Shown: positions 24,179 to 30,219 of the stretch, one piece after another
Layout: every line of letters starts with the position of its first letter
Numbering within the stretch: the first letter of the stretch is position 1
Assembly: GCA_050301235.1 (NCBI GenBank)
Contig: JBNKZD010000064.1
Coordinates: 1 to 30,219, forward strand
DNA from: JAFGIN01 sp050301235
Lineage (GTDB): Bacteria > Fibrobacterota > Chitinivibrionia > Chitinivibrionales > Chitinispirillaceae
Direction: 5' to 3'
Length of the DNA: 30,219 bases
The notes under the pieces: generated by a model
Told to the model about the DNA's origin: nothing
Databases searched by the model: none
The model's input: only the letters and a program-made list of their open reading frames with translations
Made by a program: the position numbers and the translations under genes

Positions 24179-24865
24179 TCATAGTTGTACCTCTGCGATT
24201 ATGATATCGCCCGATTGTAAGCTGAGCGATTTTGCTAATGAATCAAAAATCGGGTCGATTACAGGAATCGGTCTGGCAGGATTAAGCGAAAATGCACAGG
24301 TGTAAATTGTCAGTTTCCCATAAGGCATAAGAAGATCTTTAAGATCTTTGATGGAAAACATTGAAGCTTCACAATAGGGCGTTTTGTTCGTTGCTAACCG
24401 GCGCTTATTAAGCCTTGATTTGGCACTCAGTGTACAAATCAGCAAGCGTCCATCCGGTTTTCTTAAACAGCGAACAGCTTCCTTTATTGCATTATGTGGT
24501 TCTTCAATAAACTCAATTGCTGTAATCAAGATTGCGATATCGAACATATTATTGTGCAGCGGCAAATACTGAGCATTAGATTGAACAAATTCTGCCCATG
24601 GGATTCTTTTGCGGAAAGTTTTCTTCAACATTTCGAATGAAATATCTACACCAAGAACAGAAAATCCAAGAGCGGAAAAGTATTTGCTCCAATGTCCTGT
24701 TCCGCAACCGATTTCCAACAGCTTTTTGCCCGACACGTCTTTCAAGGCTTGTTTTATCGCTCTTTTCTCAACTTTTTCGTAGTATCTGCCCATAGGGGTT
24801 GAAAACCATTCATCATAAACGGCTGCAGCCTGATTGAAATTAAATCGCGATTGACCTTTAATCAT
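24179..24865 (-). CDS. Class I SAM-dependent methyltransferase
   Basis: 228 aa from the ATG at 24865, which overlaps the stop of the ZIP gene (ATGA). A GTG at 24877 is possible but less likely. Motif I LLEIGCGTGHWSKYFSALG, motif II VLGVDISFEML and the DIAILITAIEFIEEP strand are classic for methyltransferase domain 11/25 proteins. The substrate is unknown. Similar enzymes sit next to metal transporter genes in anaerobes, and the tight overlap here suggests a functional link with the ZIP transporter. It is not closely similar to the methyltransferase at 15463-16323. Confidence 0.9.
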   Translation of the reverse strand: MIKGQSRFNFNQAAAVYDEWFSTPMGRYYEKVEKRAIKQALKDVSGKKLLEIGCGTGHWSKYFSALGFSVLGVDISFEMLKKTFRKRIPWAEFVQSNAQYLPLHNNMFDIAILITAIEFIEEPHNAIKEAVRCLRKPDGRLLICTLSAKSRLNKRRLATNKTPYCEASMFSIKDLKDLLMPYGKLTIYTCAFSLNPARPIPVIDPIFDSLAKSLSLQSGDIIIAEVQL

Positions 24866-25614
24866 TGACTCACACACTTAATGAGAATGATTGTTGCTAT
24901 TCCGGCAAGCATCAGGGTAAGTTGAAGGGCGCTTGCGACCAAATCTGATTTCTTGTTCAAACCCGGAAGGATGTCCGCTAACGCGATATATACAAAGCTT
25001 GCTGCCGAAAAAGCAAGTATATACGGAATAAAACCTTGAAAGGATTTTAGAGCGAAATAGCCGACAATCGCACCGCAAAGAGCTGTAACACTTGATAATA
25101 AATTGTAAATAAATGCTTTTAGACGAGTATACCCATAATTTATCAGGAGCGCAAAATCACCTATTTCCTGGGGCACTTCATGGGCTATTACCGCTATCGA
25201 TGCCGCTATTCCTGCCGGGATCGAAACAATGAATGTGTTGGCAATTACAATCCCATCAATGAAATTATGCAACGCGTCTCCAAAGAGAATGAGTGGTCCA
25301 GCTGCATTATGAATTTCGCAATCAGGTTTGTGACAGTGACGCCATAAAACGAACTTCTCGAGAATAAAAAATGAAATAATTCCAATCAATAAAAAAAGCA
25401 TGATCTTATCAGGAGAAGCTGCACTTAATGTAAGGGCATTCGGGAGCATGCCTATAAAAGCTGCACCAAGAAGGGTCCCTGCGGCATAGCTCACAAGAAT
25501 GGGTATGGTCCTCTTCCGAATTTTGGATGGAACAATCAAGAAAATAGACGCAAGTGATACTGAGATGATACTGCCGAGAGCGGCAAACAACAGAATCAGA
25601 AAGAATGTTTTCAT
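24862..25614 (-). CDS. ZIP-family metal transporter
   Basis: 250 aa with eight predicted hydrophobic segments, as expected for ZIP proteins that import zinc or other divalent metals. The metal-site helices carry ALHNFIDGIVIANTF and AVIAHEVPQEIGDFALL, the HNFxDG and HExPQExGDF signatures of this branch. A cytoplasmic-loop HCHKPDCEIH between helices is His/Cys-rich and may bind metal. It is followed by the methyltransferase with a 4-base overlap. It lies 128 bases from the upstream MinD-type operon. Metal specificity cannot be read from the sequence. Confidence 0.93.
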   Translation of the reverse strand: MKTFFLILLFAALGSIISVSLASIFLIVPSKIRKRTIPILVSYAAGTLLGAAFIGMLPNALTLSAASPDKIMLFLLIGIISFFILEKFVLWRHCHKPDCEIHNAAGPLILFGDALHNFIDGIVIANTFIVSIPAGIAASIAVIAHEVPQEIGDFALLINYGYTRLKAFIYNLLSSVTALCGAIVGYFALKSFQGFIPYILAFSAASFVYIALADILPGLNKKSDLVASALQLTLMLAGIATIILIKCVSQ

Positions 25615-25742
25615 CCGGGAATATTTCCTGTCAAATCAGAATAAGGCTTATGGCAATGTATAAAATAAAATTGATTATCAGGAAACATTCATTCGACCCA
25701 TATTGTCAGAATCTATTAATACGTTTGTATCGGGATTTTCAG
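25615..25742 (-). other. Gap between ZIP and MinD-type genes
   Basis: A 22-codon frame (25678-25746, minus, starting MTENPDTNV) begins with an ATG overlapping the ATPase stop (ATGA). It could be the stub of a truncated downstream gene or chance. No terminator hairpin was seen. The remaining bases carry the ribosome-binding site of the ZIP gene. Confidence 0.3.
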
Positions 25743-26657
25743 TCATAGTTGTTCAACCCCTTGCTGAATTGTATGGTGTTTCAGGATCTCATTGATTTTT
25801 ATCCATACGTTTTCGATATCTGCTGCCATTTTGGATTCTGGAAACTCCACAACACATTTTCCTGCCCGTTGTGCAATAGTGGCAGTTCTCCCGTATTGTA
25901 TCATACCTGCGAATGTCAAACCTTCCTGTAGTGCATAGTCTTTTATCTCTTGCGATTTTTCAGGATTGATGTCCCATTTGTTGATACATACCATAGCAGG
26001 TATTCCCAGACGTTTTGTAAGTCCAGCAATTCTTCGAAGGTCGTGATCACCGGATACCGTAGGTTCAGTGACGATCAGGGCAAGACTTGCAGCGGTAATC
26101 GAGGCAATTACCGGGCATCCGATTCCGGGGGAACCATCTATCAGCACATAGGCTGCACCATTCTCTTCAGCAATCCGCTTTGCTTCATTGCGCACCAGTG
26201 TTACCAGTTTTCCTGAGTTCTCCGCTGCAATTCCAAGTTTCGCATGAACCAGGGGGCCAAACCGCGTATCGGAAATAAACCATTTTCCACAAATATCTTC
26301 TTCGAAATCAATGGCATGAGGCGGGCAGAACCGAACACACACACCGCACCCTTCGCATGCGATTGGATCAATTTGCGGTAGTATTTGGTTTTCATCCCTT
26401 TTTTGTATTGCTGCGAATCGACATAGTGTACTACATTTTCCACAGTTTGTGCAGATATCCTGTCTGATTAATGCCTTATGCCCACTACGGAATTCGCTTC
26501 GTTGCCTGACTGCGGGTTTGAGGATCAGATGGAGATCGGCAGCGTCGACATCGCAGTCCGCAAGCACAGCCTTTCCTGACGCAAGCGAGGCAAATGATGC
26601 TGCAATGCTTGTTTTTCCAGCACCTCCTTTACCGCTAATAATTACAATTTCTTTCAT
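25743..26657 (-). CDS. MinD/ParA-type P-loop ATPase with 2[4Fe-4S] ferredoxin insert (second of pair)
   Basis: 304 aa. Deviant Walker A SGKGGAGKTS is at residues 8-17 and CDVDAADLHL follows. A ferredoxin domain is inserted at about 65-115 with Cys69/72/75/79 and Cys101/104/107/111. The ATPase fold resumes with LIDGSPGIGCPVIAS. Paired ATPases of this kind are widespread in anaerobes beside DUF5320 and NifX-type genes. They are thought to help metal-cluster assembly or electron transfer, as Mrp/NifH relatives do, but the exact job is unknown. Its start overlaps the stop of its paralogue (26654-26657), so the two probably form a heterodimer. Confidence 0.93.
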   Translation of the reverse strand: MKEIVIISGKGGAGKTSIAASFASLASGKAVLADCDVDAADLHLILKPAVRQRSEFRSGHKALIRQDICTNCGKCSTLCRFAAIQKRDENQILPQIDPIACEGCGVCVRFCPPHAIDFEEDICGKWFISDTRFGPLVHAKLGIAAENSGKLVTLVRNEAKRIAEENGAAYVLIDGSPGIGCPVIASITAASLALIVTEPTVSGDHDLRRIAGLTKRLGIPAMVCINKWDINPEKSQEIKDYALQEGLTFAGMIQYGRTATIAQRAGKCVVEFPESKMAADIENVWIKINEILKHHTIQQGVEQL

Positions 26658-27526
26658 GTGTTAACCTGCTTTCGGATTGAGTCCCAGAGCTCTTGAAAGT
26701 TTTTCTGTACTTCCGGAACGGCCTTAAGGATCATTTCTCCTTTTGAATAGCATTCGGCAATTTTTCGATTATCCGGGATTCTTGTCAAAATTTCAACCTG
26801 TCGCTTTTCGCAGAATGCCTCTGCGTCGCTGTTTCCCTCTTCTGCGCGGTTTATAACAACACCATGTGGAATGGCAAGCTCTTTGACCATATCGAGTGCC
26901 AACCCAAGGTCATTAAGGCCAAATGGAGTAGGTTCGGTGACAAGGACAATAAAATCCGCGTCCCGAATAGATGCAATCACCGGGCAAGAGGTTCCCGGAG
27001 GGGCATCGATAATATTGACACTATCCGGGTCGACCTGCTGAAGAACACCACGGATAAGTGGAGGGCTCATTGCTTCACCGATATTAAGTCGACCATGTAC
27101 GAATCCGACCCTTCCCGAGTTCCCCGATTCAACGAATCCGATCTCGCGTGGCTGCTCCTGTATAGCATTATAAGGGCAGACAAGCGTACATCCGCCACAT
27201 CCATGGCAGAGCTCCGGAAATACCATAACTGTTTTTCCAAGTCTCACCAGTGCCTTATATTCACAGAACCGGACACATTCTCCGCAAGCAATGCATTTTG
27301 ATTCAACGATCACCGGAACCGGAATCAATGATGAAATTTTTTCACTAATAACAGGATTCAGGAATAGATGACCATTGGGTTCTTCCACATCGCAATCAAG
27401 ATATACCGCTTTATCGCTACCTTCGCTTAAGAAGAGAGCGAGATTGGTCGAAATAGTCGTCTTTCCTGTTCCACCTTTGCCACTGGCGATGGCTATTTTC
27501 ATGAAATGTTCATGTAATACATTCAT
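26654..27526 (-). CDS. MinD/ParA-type P-loop ATPase with 2[4Fe-4S] ferredoxin insert (first of pair)
   Basis: 290 aa from the ATG at 27526. That start overlaps the upstream stop by ATGA and has AGGAAAA before it; the frame stays open to 27583 without support. Deviant Walker A SGKGGTGKTT is at residues 15-24 and LDCDVEEPNGHLFL follows. The inserted ferredoxin has Cys78/81/84/88 and Cys107/110/113/117, and IIDAPPGTSCPVIAS is the switch region. It is a paralogue of the next gene, with conserved layout but considerable divergence. The two together, with the 55-aa ferredoxin and DUF5320-like protein upstream, form a tightly coupled cluster likely to serve Fe-S or metal-cofactor handling. Confidence 0.93.
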   Translation of the reverse strand: MNVLHEHFMKIAIASGKGGTGKTTISTNLALFLSEGSDKAVYLDCDVEEPNGHLFLNPVISEKISSLIPVPVIVESKCIACGECVRFCEYKALVRLGKTVMVFPELCHGCGGCTLVCPYNAIQEQPREIGFVESGNSGRVGFVHGRLNIGEAMSPPLIRGVLQQVDPDSVNIIDAPPGTSCPVIASIRDADFIVLVTEPTPFGLNDLGLALDMVKELAIPHGVVINRAEEGNSDAEAFCEKRQVEILTRIPDNRKIAECYSKGEMILKAVPEVQKNFQELWDSIRKQVNT

Positions 27527-27852
27527 TGATAGGTTTTCCTTTTGGGCATTACGGGGGCTGATTGTGTACTCATTACTATACATTCTGTTTCCCGTACGAT
27601 TTTCTGACCATCATCCGCAATCCTTTTATGCAATGTTGCTTGCAGGATTTGACGAAATACTCCGGAGGGATTCAATAGATCCCGCAGAAGTGTCGCGACA
27701 AGTGGTACAATTATGCCAGGCAACCAATTTTGCTTTCCGTGAAATACCGGCCAGGATATGCTTCGATAACCAAACCCGGAACAACGTGCTCCCTTTCCTC
27801 TTCCTGCTCGAGGGGTTGAATTCCAGGGGCCTGTTCCATCGTGAAGTGGCAT
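27523..27852 (-). CDS. DUF5320-like small protein (divergent)
   Basis: 109 aa. The start MPLHDGTGPWNSTPRAGRGK is a degenerate form of the MPxxDGTGPxGxGPxTGRGxG opening of DUF5320 proteins. A strong AAAGGAG lies 6 bases before the ATG, and the stop overlaps the downstream ATPase start (ATGA). Both support a real gene. The middle has a possible hydrophobic patch (WLPGIIVPLVATLL); the C-terminus is polar. DUF5320 proteins are typically found beside NifX-like and MinD-type genes, exactly as here, and their function is unknown. The departures from the consensus are larger than in the copy at 29663-29995. Confidence 0.7.
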   Translation of the reverse strand: MPLHDGTGPWNSTPRAGRGKGARCSGFGYRSISWPVFHGKQNWLPGIIVPLVATLLRDLLNPSGVFRQILQATLHKRIADDGQKIVRETECIVMSTQSAPVMPKRKTYQ

Positions 27853-27878
27853 ATGATACTCCTTTGTAAATAATCAAC

Positions 27879-28046
27879 TTACAGGTACAACGCTCCCTGT
27901 GGACATGCCGAAATACAGACACGGCATTCGATACATGTTTCGTTGACATGCGCTTTAACGTCTTTTATATCGATTGCATCCATCGGGCATATTGAGATAC
28001 ACGCTGCACATCCTGTACATTTTTCCTTTTTTACCGAAATTGCCAT
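27879..28046 (-). CDS. 2[4Fe-4S] ferredoxin, 55 aa
   Basis: 55 aa, a complete clostridial-type ferredoxin. The two cluster motifs are Cys10/13/16/20 (CTGCAACISICP) and Cys38/41/44/48 (CIECRVCISACP), with the usual PMDAI and PQGAL tails. AAGGAG lies 6-7 bases before the ATG. It is 26 bases before the DUF5320-like gene and 45 bases after DAHP synthase, on the same strand. It probably carries low-potential electrons, perhaps to or from the adjacent Fe-S ATPases. Certain by motif; partner inferred. Confidence 0.95.
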   Translation of the reverse strand: MAISVKKEKCTGCAACISICPMDAIDIKDVKAHVNETCIECRVCISACPQGALYL

Positions 28047-28091
28047 AGTGGACTCCTTAATTGAGTTGTGAAAAATTGTCGAATTTTCGAT

Positions 28092-29204
28092 TTAAGCATT
28101 ACTGATTGCATATGCTCCGTTGGGAAGACGATATCCTTCAGGATAAAGGGTTTTTCTAAGATTTGCAGCATCTCGTACTATTTCAGCAAGCTGCTGCTGT
28201 GTCACGCTCTGTTCTCCGTCACAAAGAGCAGTTACAGGATCATTATGGGTTTCAATAATGAGACCATCCGCGCCTGCAGCCACAGCAGCCATACTGATCG
28301 AGTACACATTGCTGCGATATCCGGTAGAATGAGAAGGGTCAAAAAAGACAGGAAGATTTGATTCACGTTTAAGAACAGGTATTGCACCAAGGTCAGGGGT
28401 ATACCGCTGAAATTTTTCCTCCTCAAAAGTTCTGATACCCCGCAAGCAGAGAATCACATTGGGATTACCATTTGCAGCTATGTATTCCGCAGCGAGAAGA
28501 AAATCTTTCAGGGTTGAAGATTCACCACGTTTGAGCAGTATCGTTTTTTTTGATTCTTGTGTCCTTATGGCAACTTCACGCAGAAAACCATACGATTTCA
28601 TATTTCTTGCGCCGATTTGTACAATATCAGAATGCTTGATGACATTGTCAAGCACTGTTTCCGGTTCAACTGAACCATCATCGTTTGCATGATTATGCAG
28701 TCCTGTCGCTTCTGTAATAATCTGGAAACCGTATTTTTCTCTTGCACGGATAAGATAATCCAGTCCTGCGAATCCCATACCCTGAAAGCTATATGGTGAT
28801 GTTCTTGGTTTATAAGCACCACCACGCATAACTGGGATTTTTAAATCTGAAATGTAATTCGCTATAGTCATTATTTGCTGTTCATTTTCAAGCGAGCAGG
28901 GGCCAGCAATGATAACAAGAGATTTGCCCCCAATTTCTAACGAACCACTTTTTATGATACGGTTTTCAGGTGCGAATTCTCGCGAAACAAGTTTGTATGG
29001 TTTGGATATTTTAACAACCTTATCGACACCATCAATTTCTTCAAAAACACTTTCTTCAATTTTACTGCAATCGCCAAGTACTCCAATGACATTAATTCCT
29101 GTGGTTCCCTTACTTAATTCGAAAGACATATTTCTGTTTTCGATACGGGCTGTTACAGTCTGTAACTGTTGTTGTGTTACATTTTTCGACATGTGAATAA
29201 TCAT
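28092..29204 (-). CDS. aroF: 3-deoxy-7-phosphoheptulonate (DAHP) synthase, type I-beta with N-terminal regulatory domain
   Basis: 370 aa. It joins phosphoenolpyruvate and erythrose 4-phosphate in the first step of aromatic amino acid synthesis. Residues about 1-80 form the ferredoxin-like (ACT-type) domain seen in the Thermotoga-type enzyme, used there for feedback control. The barrel begins at VIIAGPCSLEN and shows MRGGAYKPRTSPYSFQG, ITEATG, QIGARNMKSYGFLREV, LLKRGESST and FDPSHSTGYR, all catalytic or substrate-binding signatures. Its ATG overlaps the TGA of the DUF89 remnant and has AAAGGA 7 bases upstream. No other aro gene is in view, so the location among redox genes is odd. Confidence 0.95.
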   Translation of the reverse strand: MIIHMSKNVTQQQLQTVTARIENRNMSFELSKGTTGINVIGVLGDCSKIEESVFEEIDGVDKVVKISKPYKLVSREFAPENRIIKSGSLEIGGKSLVIIAGPCSLENEQQIMTIANYISDLKIPVMRGGAYKPRTSPYSFQGMGFAGLDYLIRAREKYGFQIITEATGLHNHANDDGSVEPETVLDNVIKHSDIVQIGARNMKSYGFLREVAIRTQESKKTILLKRGESSTLKDFLLAAEYIAANGNPNVILCLRGIRTFEEEKFQRYTPDLGAIPVLKRESNLPVFFDPSHSTGYRSNVYSISMAAVAAGADGLIIETHNDPVTALCDGEQSVTQQQLAEIVRDAANLRKTLYPEGYRLPNGAYAISNA

Positions 29205-29586
29205 TGGTGCATCCTTTTAAACGAAAGATTACTATTTTCCATAATAACAAATGATCCTACCGAATATCCGGCATCTCGTGCGATAATCGGACATATTACC
29301 TGAAAGAGAAAGAAAATCTTCTTTCTGGTAATATTGCTCAGTGTTTCAAAATTACCTTGTCCTCTGGCAATAATTATGTCGGCTTCTTCAAAATGCCTCC
29401 TGAAATCCGATGAACAATCTTCCAGAATTGTCCCCAGGGCATCGGAACCATTAGATATGACCTTCACAATTTCAGTAAGGCCGACTGTCTGGCATTTTCA
29501 ATTTGATTTTCTGTTGCATTACAATTTTTTAATGTTCCTAGTGCCTGTTTGATAAAACAGGGGAGACATTCAAAATAGGTCTTCAT
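29201..29586 (-). pseudogene. DUF89/ARMT1-like gene with internal deletion and frameshift
   Basis: The first 40 codons (29586 to TGA at 29464-29466) read MKTYFECLPCFIKQALGTLK, the N-terminus of DUF89 proteins with the CxxC pair. In another frame from 29467 the strand continues VKVISNGSDALGTILEDCSS, then ADIIIARGQGNFETLS and ICPIIARDAGYSVGSFV, which is the C-terminal metal-site part of the same family. About 150 central residues are missing and the frames are out of register, so the gene is dead. Intact members are near 290 aa and act as metal-dependent phosphatases of damaged metabolites. Its C-terminal frame still ends in an ATGA overlap with the DAHP synthase gene, a fossil of coupled translation. 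Confidence 0.88.
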
Positions 29587-29662
29587 TACGTTTTTGTTCC
29601 AATGTGAAATTCCGGCCAGGATACTTTATGTTAATCAGTTTCCTAAGCTGGAAAAATGTTTG

Positions 29663-29995
29663 TTACTTCTTTTCTGCTTCAAATGCAGAAATCCTGTCGT
29701 TAATTGACTGAAGAGCGTCCATGTAATGTCGCGACTGATTTTTAAGTGTGGATAGCTCGTCGAGCCGCTTGTTGGAAACTGGTTGAGAGGCGATTTGAGT
29801 ACCTGAATTTGTCCAGCCATGTCTCCATCTCATACCCATTCCATAACCTCTGCTTCGTCCACACCCAAAACCCATTCCGCATCTTCCCTGTACTGGTTCC
29901 CTATAGCCAGGTACGCCATATCCTGCACATAATCCTGCTCCTCCACCGGTCATTGGTCCCATTCCCGCAGGACCAGTTCTGTCACCTCGTGGCAT
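29663..29995 (-). CDS. DUF5320 protein
   Basis: 110 aa from the ATG at 29995. GGAGG sits 5 bases before it, and an ATG at 30007 overlaps that ribosome-binding site and is unlikely. The N-terminus MPRGDRTGPAGMGPMTGGGA and the following GYGVPGYREP are textbook DUF5320, then a Gly/Arg/Met-rich stretch with CGMGFGCGRSRGYG. The last 35 residues form a probable coiled coil (LSTLKNQSRHYMDALQSIND). Function is unknown; the family travels with NifX/NifB-type and MinD-type ATPase genes in anaerobes, all present here. Confidence 0.93.
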   Translation of the reverse strand: MPRGDRTGPAGMGPMTGGGAGLCAGYGVPGYREPVQGRCGMGFGCGRSRGYGMGMRWRHGWTNSGTQIASQPVSNKRLDELSTLKNQSRHYMDALQSINDRISAFEAEKK

Positions 29996-30129
29996 AAAAA
30001 CCTCCATTGAAAAATTTGACTGAATGCACCTTTGATGGTGCTTTATGTAACTTTAAAAAATTTTGCATCTGCTTTAACAACGCAAATATCATTTTGAGTA
30101 ATTTTACAGATCATTGAATACCTCAGAGA

Positions 30130-30219
30130 TCAATGGTCGCAAATGTTGCCCCCTGTTACCAGTTCTCCTTGAAGCCAGTTCAACACGACGGTTTGTGGGT
30201 GCTCTGCCGGAGCACCGAC
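30130..30219 (-). CDS. NifX/NifB-type iron-molybdenum-cluster-binding domain protein, C-terminus (partial)
   Basis: Only the last 29 codons lie in the window; the gene continues beyond 30219. The visible end VGAPAEHPQTVVLNWLQGEL, followed by VTGGNICDH and TGA at 30130-30132, matches the C-terminus of the MTH1175/NifX-like family, in which a yL.G.L.TG.N.CDH ending is common. The family binds or is proposed to bind Fe-Mo-type clusters. It lies 134 bases before the DUF5320 gene on the same strand, the normal partnership. The short visible length limits certainty. Confidence 0.72.
   Translation of the reverse strand, partial: VGAPAEHPQTVVLNWLQGELVTGGNICDH

Noticed and set aside
24126..24182. 18-codon frame overlapping the methyltransferase stop by ATGA
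   Set aside because: Very short, unrecognised, and ATGA overlaps arise easily by chance.
26864..27301. 145-codon plus-strand frame
   Set aside because: Antisense to the ferredoxin insert and switch region of the first MinD-type ATPase; no independent support.
27375..27869. 164-codon plus-strand frame
   Set aside because: It is antisense to the start of the MinD-type ATPase and the DUF5320-like gene, both supported by motifs, ribosome-binding sites and an ATGA overlap.
30199..30216. GGTGCTC/GAGCACC hairpin at the right edge
   Set aside because: It lies inside the NifX-like coding sequence and no U-run follows it in the direction of transcription, so it is not read as a terminator.

Overview
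The window comes from a Gram-negative anaerobe. Two TonB-dependent outer-membrane receptors show the double membrane. The anaerobic character comes from many oxygen-sensitive Fe-S or Cys-rich families: a 2-hydroxyacyl-CoA dehydratase-type protein with its activase, an FmdE-like protein, two ferredoxin-bearing MinD-type ATPases, a 2[4Fe-4S] ferredoxin, DUF5320-like proteins and a C_GCAxxG_C_C protein. Base composition is moderately AT-rich. The phylum cannot be fixed from the sequence. No tRNA, rRNA, CRISPR array or intact insertion sequence was seen.

Left part (1-11506, + strand). A NudC-type NAD pyrophosphatase comes first. A cobalamin riboswitch (1215-1408, with a repeat-like 19-bp hairpin inside it) then leads a corrinoid operon: BtuB-like receptor, cobyrinic acid a,c-diamide synthase (cbiA), an exported membrane-anchored protein, a NapH-like polyferredoxin membrane protein, a 2-hydroxyacyl-CoA dehydratase/double-cubane-type protein and its ATP-dependent activase. 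After a 338-base spacer come cbiB and a threonine-phosphate decarboxylase-like cobD. The order suggests corrinoid import and late biosynthesis, with a built-in ATP-driven low-potential electron source. My working hypothesis is that this source reduces the corrinoid cobalt before adenosylation. This is the most interesting system in the window.

Middle part (11739-18564, - strand), converging on the first operon. A six-gene uptake operon encodes a TonB receptor, SAM methyltransferase, FmdE-like protein, substrate-binding lipoprotein, FecCD/BtuC permease and ATPase. Its promoter carries two tandem 27-bp inverted repeats (GTAGCAC/GTAACAC-N13-GTGCTAC), which look like operators for a metal-responsive repressor. 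A related site (N14 spacer) lies in front of the FAD oxidoreductase gene at 22279.

Right part (18743-30219, all - strand). A decayed FAD oxidoreductase remnant is followed by genes for a C_GCAxxG_C_C protein, a DUF5714-like protein, a CoA-disulfide-reductase/NADH-oxidase-like flavoprotein, an acetolactate-synthase-like ThDP enzyme, a methyltransferase and a ZIP metal transporter. Upstream of these lies a cluster of two Fe-S MinD-type ATPases, a DUF5320-like protein, a 55-aa ferredoxin (27879-28046), DAHP synthase, a DUF89 pseudogene with an internal deletion, a second DUF5320 protein and, at the right edge, the C-terminus of a NifX/NifB-type protein. The Fe-S ATPases, ferredoxin, DUF5320 and NifX-like genes form a familiar anaerobe neighbourhood of unknown exact function.
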